The notes under the pieces are model-generated. The model was not told where the DNA came from, did no database searches, and was given only the letters and a program-made list of their open reading frames with translations. A stretch of DNA of 10,611 bases from Larix sibirica (taxonomy: Eukaryota; Streptophyta; Pinopsida; Pinales; Pinaceae). A program made the position numbers and the translations under genes. The DNA lies in contig NWUY0303886755.1 in assembly GCA_004151065.3 (NCBI GenBank), positions 1 to 10,611 of the forward strand, written 5' to 3'. Within the stretch, counting starts at the first letter, position 1. Each line of letters begins with the position of its first letter. Of the stretch, positions 8,026-10,611 are shown piece by piece.

Positions 8026-8130
8026 GTTGAACTAATATTTTAAATTACAATATTTGATGTATTAGGAATGAAAATGACAACCAAAAAGGAGTGAGGAGGA
8101 CAACCCAAAAATGTTCATCAATAGGTGTGG

Positions 8131-8317
8131 CCACATGTAAGGATAGGATAGGATAGGATAGTGGGTCATTGTCAAAATGAGAAGGGAGAAGGAAATTGAT
8201 GTATTGGCAAAATAATCTTCCCATTGCCATATGTAAGGAGGATAGTGGGTCATTGTCAAAATGAGAGGGAAGAAGGAAATTGATGTCTTAGTTTTATTGG
8301 TAGAATAATCTTATTGG
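8131..8317. repeat. Tandem duplication of about 96 bp with a GGATA microsatellite in one copy
   Basis: Unit one (8131-8226) and unit two (8227 to about 8317) share CCAYATGTAAGG, GATAGTGGGTCATTGTCAAA, GAAGGAAATTGATGT and AATAATCTT. Unit one carries four GGATA repeats at 8141-8160 where unit two has only GGAGGATA. Two minus-strand frames of 61 and 65 codons across this area are low-complexity products of the repeat and not genes. Confidence 0.9.
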
Positions 8318-9285
8318 TACATAGAAGATCTCTCACCCTTCACCGCTTTAATATATTTGCTGTTTTACATTGTGATGGAAAGGTATAAAAGTATGATAAT
8401 GGCATTCTTTGTCATTTCTTATGTTAAACTTTTAGTGGGTTGGTATTTCATATCTTAATATTTTAGTTGATGTTAACATATTGCTAACAAACTTTGGTGG
8501 AGGCCAAATATTTTATTTTATTATTTTGTTAACTTTGAGAGGTATACTTGTCTCACTTAAACCAACCTTGACAATCTGTAATTTCCATGTACACCGAATC
8601 TGAGCTAATTGACAAAAATATCGATCAGGGCAGAGATTTCTCCTACCTTTCTAAAGTATTAACTATTAATAAATGTTTCCAACATTGGGTACACTTAAAA
8701 TTAGCATTATCATAAACCTGCAAGGTGGTGACCAAACATAGTATTTGTTCCTTGACTTTTAGTTTTTTAATAAATTAGTCAATTAAATATTGTAAAATCC
8801 AAGATATTTAACCTCGTACAAATGATATATTCAATTTTTTATTAAAAATAAACCGTAAAGTTTTATCGTCTTTGTTAACGTGGAGAGAGGGATTGCGCTT
8901 CACATTTAATAAGATAAATTAAGGATTCAAATTTGATTTCTTTTGGGATTAAATTGACAGTATTGACAATTCGATTGGGATTTTAAACAAAAAAATTTGG
9001 TATGATTTGGTATTTTTTTATTGAATTAAATAAGTTTTATAGTTTAATCTATTTTTCTAAGTGGTGGAAGATTATCTTCAATGGTTAATATTTAAGTAAA
9101 ATATAATTAACTTTAAACACATTTTATATTTAACAATGTTTCTAGGAAAGGGACAAATATGATAAATAAAAAATGATAAGTTATGCGATGCTGAAATAAC
9201 CAAGTTCTTTGATTTTGGAATTTTCTATAAGTTATGTACACAAGGCAATGTATATATTTTTATAAAAAAATAGTAGTATTTTATA
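8318..9285. other. Long A+T-rich stretch without recognisable gene
   Basis: All six frames are heavily broken. I see no RNA gene, no transposon domain and no long repeat. TTTGGTAT occurs twice within 20 bases at about 8997-9016, a trivial local repeat. Confidence 0.5.
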
Positions 9286-9307
9286 TTTTTTTTCAATCGA
9301 AAAAAAA
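9286..9307. repeat. T8 and A8 inverted repeat
   Basis: Eight T (9286-9293), CAATCG, then eight A (9300-9307) can fold into a pure A-T stem. It might mark the poly(A)-derived end of the minus-strand LINE downstream of its stop codon, but the distance of about 400 bases leaves this open. Confidence 0.5.
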
Positions 9308-9702
9308 CCATATACCTGATATTCTATTAGATTAAATCAATCAAGGTATAAATTATACAATAATTGAAACATATTATTATTTGACTGTTCTATGCATCTA
9401 GGCATTGCTTATGTAGCTTTTAAAACAAAAATAATTAACTCATCTATATCCTCAATCTGTCCCTAGTAAACTATACAAATTCCAAAAAGGCATGTGCTAG
9501 GCCAATTAGCTAGAGCAGGTTCTCAATTGAAAACACAATAACTATAGAGCAAGACAAAAATCCCAGCTGTATGGCAAGTAGACCCCAGTCCTTCTCCATG
9601 CAACATACCTATCATTTGGATCTACAATTTTTTATCCCCCACGAGGAAGCATGGACGATCACTGTTTATTAAATGGAAACAAATTAAAGACAGTAAGATG
9701 GA
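9308..9702 (-). other. Likely 3' untranslated region of the LINE remnant
   Basis: This stretch follows the apparent stop codon of the LINE frame and contains no open frame. On the minus strand its first part reads as moderately G+C-richer sequence (for example GGAGAAGGACTGGGGTC) than the DNA to its left, which fits element-derived sequence extending to perhaps 9470. I could not define the element's 3' end or a target-site duplication. Confidence 0.35.
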
Positions 9703-10609
9703 TTAATATATGCCCACAGAAAAGTCAATAATATAGTCTCGAACATAAATCACAAACTCTAATATCCTTGAAAGGAGCCCTACTGAGAATTTTGAGTATT
9801 CTTCATAAGACAAGAGTCCCTCATCGAGCCCTAAGGCCCCTTTAGACAAATCATCCGCCTCTTGATTGAATTCCCTGTATATATGATGATAATAGAGTTA
9901 ATGGAAAGATCCTTGCAAAATTTTTATCCTCCTCATCCACCTTGCAAGATTCAGTACAATGAGGGAAGCTCCCAAAAATCCAATCTATTATAACTCTTGA
10001 ATCTACCGCCACCTGAAGCCTACTAATGTTTTTGTGGACCGCAAATTTAAATAATTCCCACATAGGTAGTAGCTCTGCTCAGGTGTTTGTTCCCACCCCT
10101 CCTCCCATACTAATCATGTATAGATGGATTTCATTCATCTTCTGTAATACACCAATACTGCAGTTCCCATCAAGCCCCTGATATGCACCATCAAAGAAAC
10201 CAATGGGAGTATCATTTTTAAAAATTGGAATAGATTAGTCTTTGTTAGGAGGAATCCTTTCCTCGCAATGCCCCTCAAGTAGAAGTCCTAATATTCTTTG
10301 TGTCACCAGGATAACACGAGGTTTAGTGCCTTCAAATAAAACTTGGTTCTTGTGGAGAAAAATACTCCGACAAATATAGCAAGGAAACTCCTTGTTCTAT
10401 CCCTTTGATTCTACCTCCATCCACTTTTGTAAACTCATAACCAAGGACATTTATAACCATAAATTCTTAAATCTAAGCAACTTTTTAAGTGCTCTTCACA
10501 CCTGCGTTATGAATGGACAATGAACAAATAAATTATTTATACATTCTCCAACATTATAACAAAGTACACAGATACTAGGCCCAACTGTTAACACCCAAAA
10601 AGTGCTCAC
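9703..10609 (-). pseudogene. Decayed 3' end of a plant L1-type LINE ORF2: zf-RVT finger and RNase H
   Basis: Reading leftward, the frame shows a zf-RVT finger (ICVLC at 10559-10573, then CINNLFVHCPF), a linker with IFLHKNQVLFEG, and an RVT_3 RNase H domain: GFFDGAY, TNT-stop-AELLPMWE, VDSRVIIDW and IYREFNQEADDLSK. The four acidic RNase H residues are all visible: Asp 10190-10192, Glu 10073-10075, Asp 10001-10003 and Asp 9853-9855. The copy is dead. In-frame stops lie at 10496-10498, 10451-10453, 10397-10399, 10235-10237 and 10079-10081, and a one-base frame shift at about 9885-9897 moves the last motif to another frame, which ends at TAA 9703-9705. Endonuclease and reverse transcriptase would lie beyond the right edge. 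In an active LINE this protein makes cDNA at the target site. Confidence 0.9.
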
Positions 10610-10611
10610 TA

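Larger units (their letters stand above)
7616..8060. repeat. 45-bp block repeated 400 bp away
   Basis: The 45 bases at 7616-7660 return at 8016-8060 with six mismatches and no indel. Both begin GATAATGC and contain TAATATTTTAAATTACA. The first 15 or so bases overlap the end of unit two of the 170-bp repeat, so the block is probably a further partial copy of the same repeat family plus its flank. Confidence 0.85.

Noticed and set aside
8045-8259. Two overlapping minus-strand frames of 61 and 65 codons
   Set aside because: They fall on the 96-bp duplication and the GGATA run. Their proteins repeat themselves because the DNA does.
1-10611. tRNA, rRNA or CRISPR arrays
   Set aside because: No T-loop-like GGTTCGA box in a cloverleaf setting, no rRNA core sequence and no regularly spaced identical repeats were seen.

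Overview
The window looks like nuclear DNA of a land plant. It is A+T-rich (about two thirds by eye), has no prokaryotic gene layout, and contains two recognisable plant sequences, both decayed: a piece of a plant-type 6-phosphogluconolactonase and the 3' end of a plant L1-type LINE with a zf-RVT finger and an RVT_3 RNase H domain. The gene-poor layout would suit a large plant genome, perhaps a gymnosperm, but the sequence does not settle the lineage. I see no intact, confidently functional protein-coding gene.

Layout. Bases 1-730 hold nothing I recognise. Bases 731-940 contain a nested tandem repeat. Bases 940-2690 are empty apart from two short direct duplications. Bases 2691-3476 and 3542-3800 carry short unrecognised reading frames, some exon-like. 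A broken phosphogluconolactonase remnant lies at about 4457-4720 on the plus strand. It is followed by an unrecognised stretch at 5041-5543 that contains the longest ORF of the window (146 codons, minus strand). A bulged hairpin with two competing folds lies at 5711-5758. Bases 6134-6535 (minus) could be two exons around a 222-base intron. An ambiguous NN sits at 7176-7177, just before two hairpins. From 7290 to 8320 the sequence is built largely of local duplications: 174 bp twice, 21 bp twice, about 65 bp twice, a 45-bp block repeated 400 bp away, and 96 bp twice with a GGATA run in one copy. Bases 8320-9260 are A+T-rich with nothing recognisable. The LINE remnant fills 9703-10609 (minus) and runs off the right edge.

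No genes here can be shown to work together. The common thread is decay. The two recognised coding remnants carry changes such as an apparent Arg to TGA and an apparent Arg to Cys, which fit loss of methylated CpG. The non-coding part has many local 14- to 174-bp duplications. I found no convincing new biological system. The best unexplained items are the 146-codon ORF, the possible spliced gene at 6134-6535, and the 5711-5758 hairpin.
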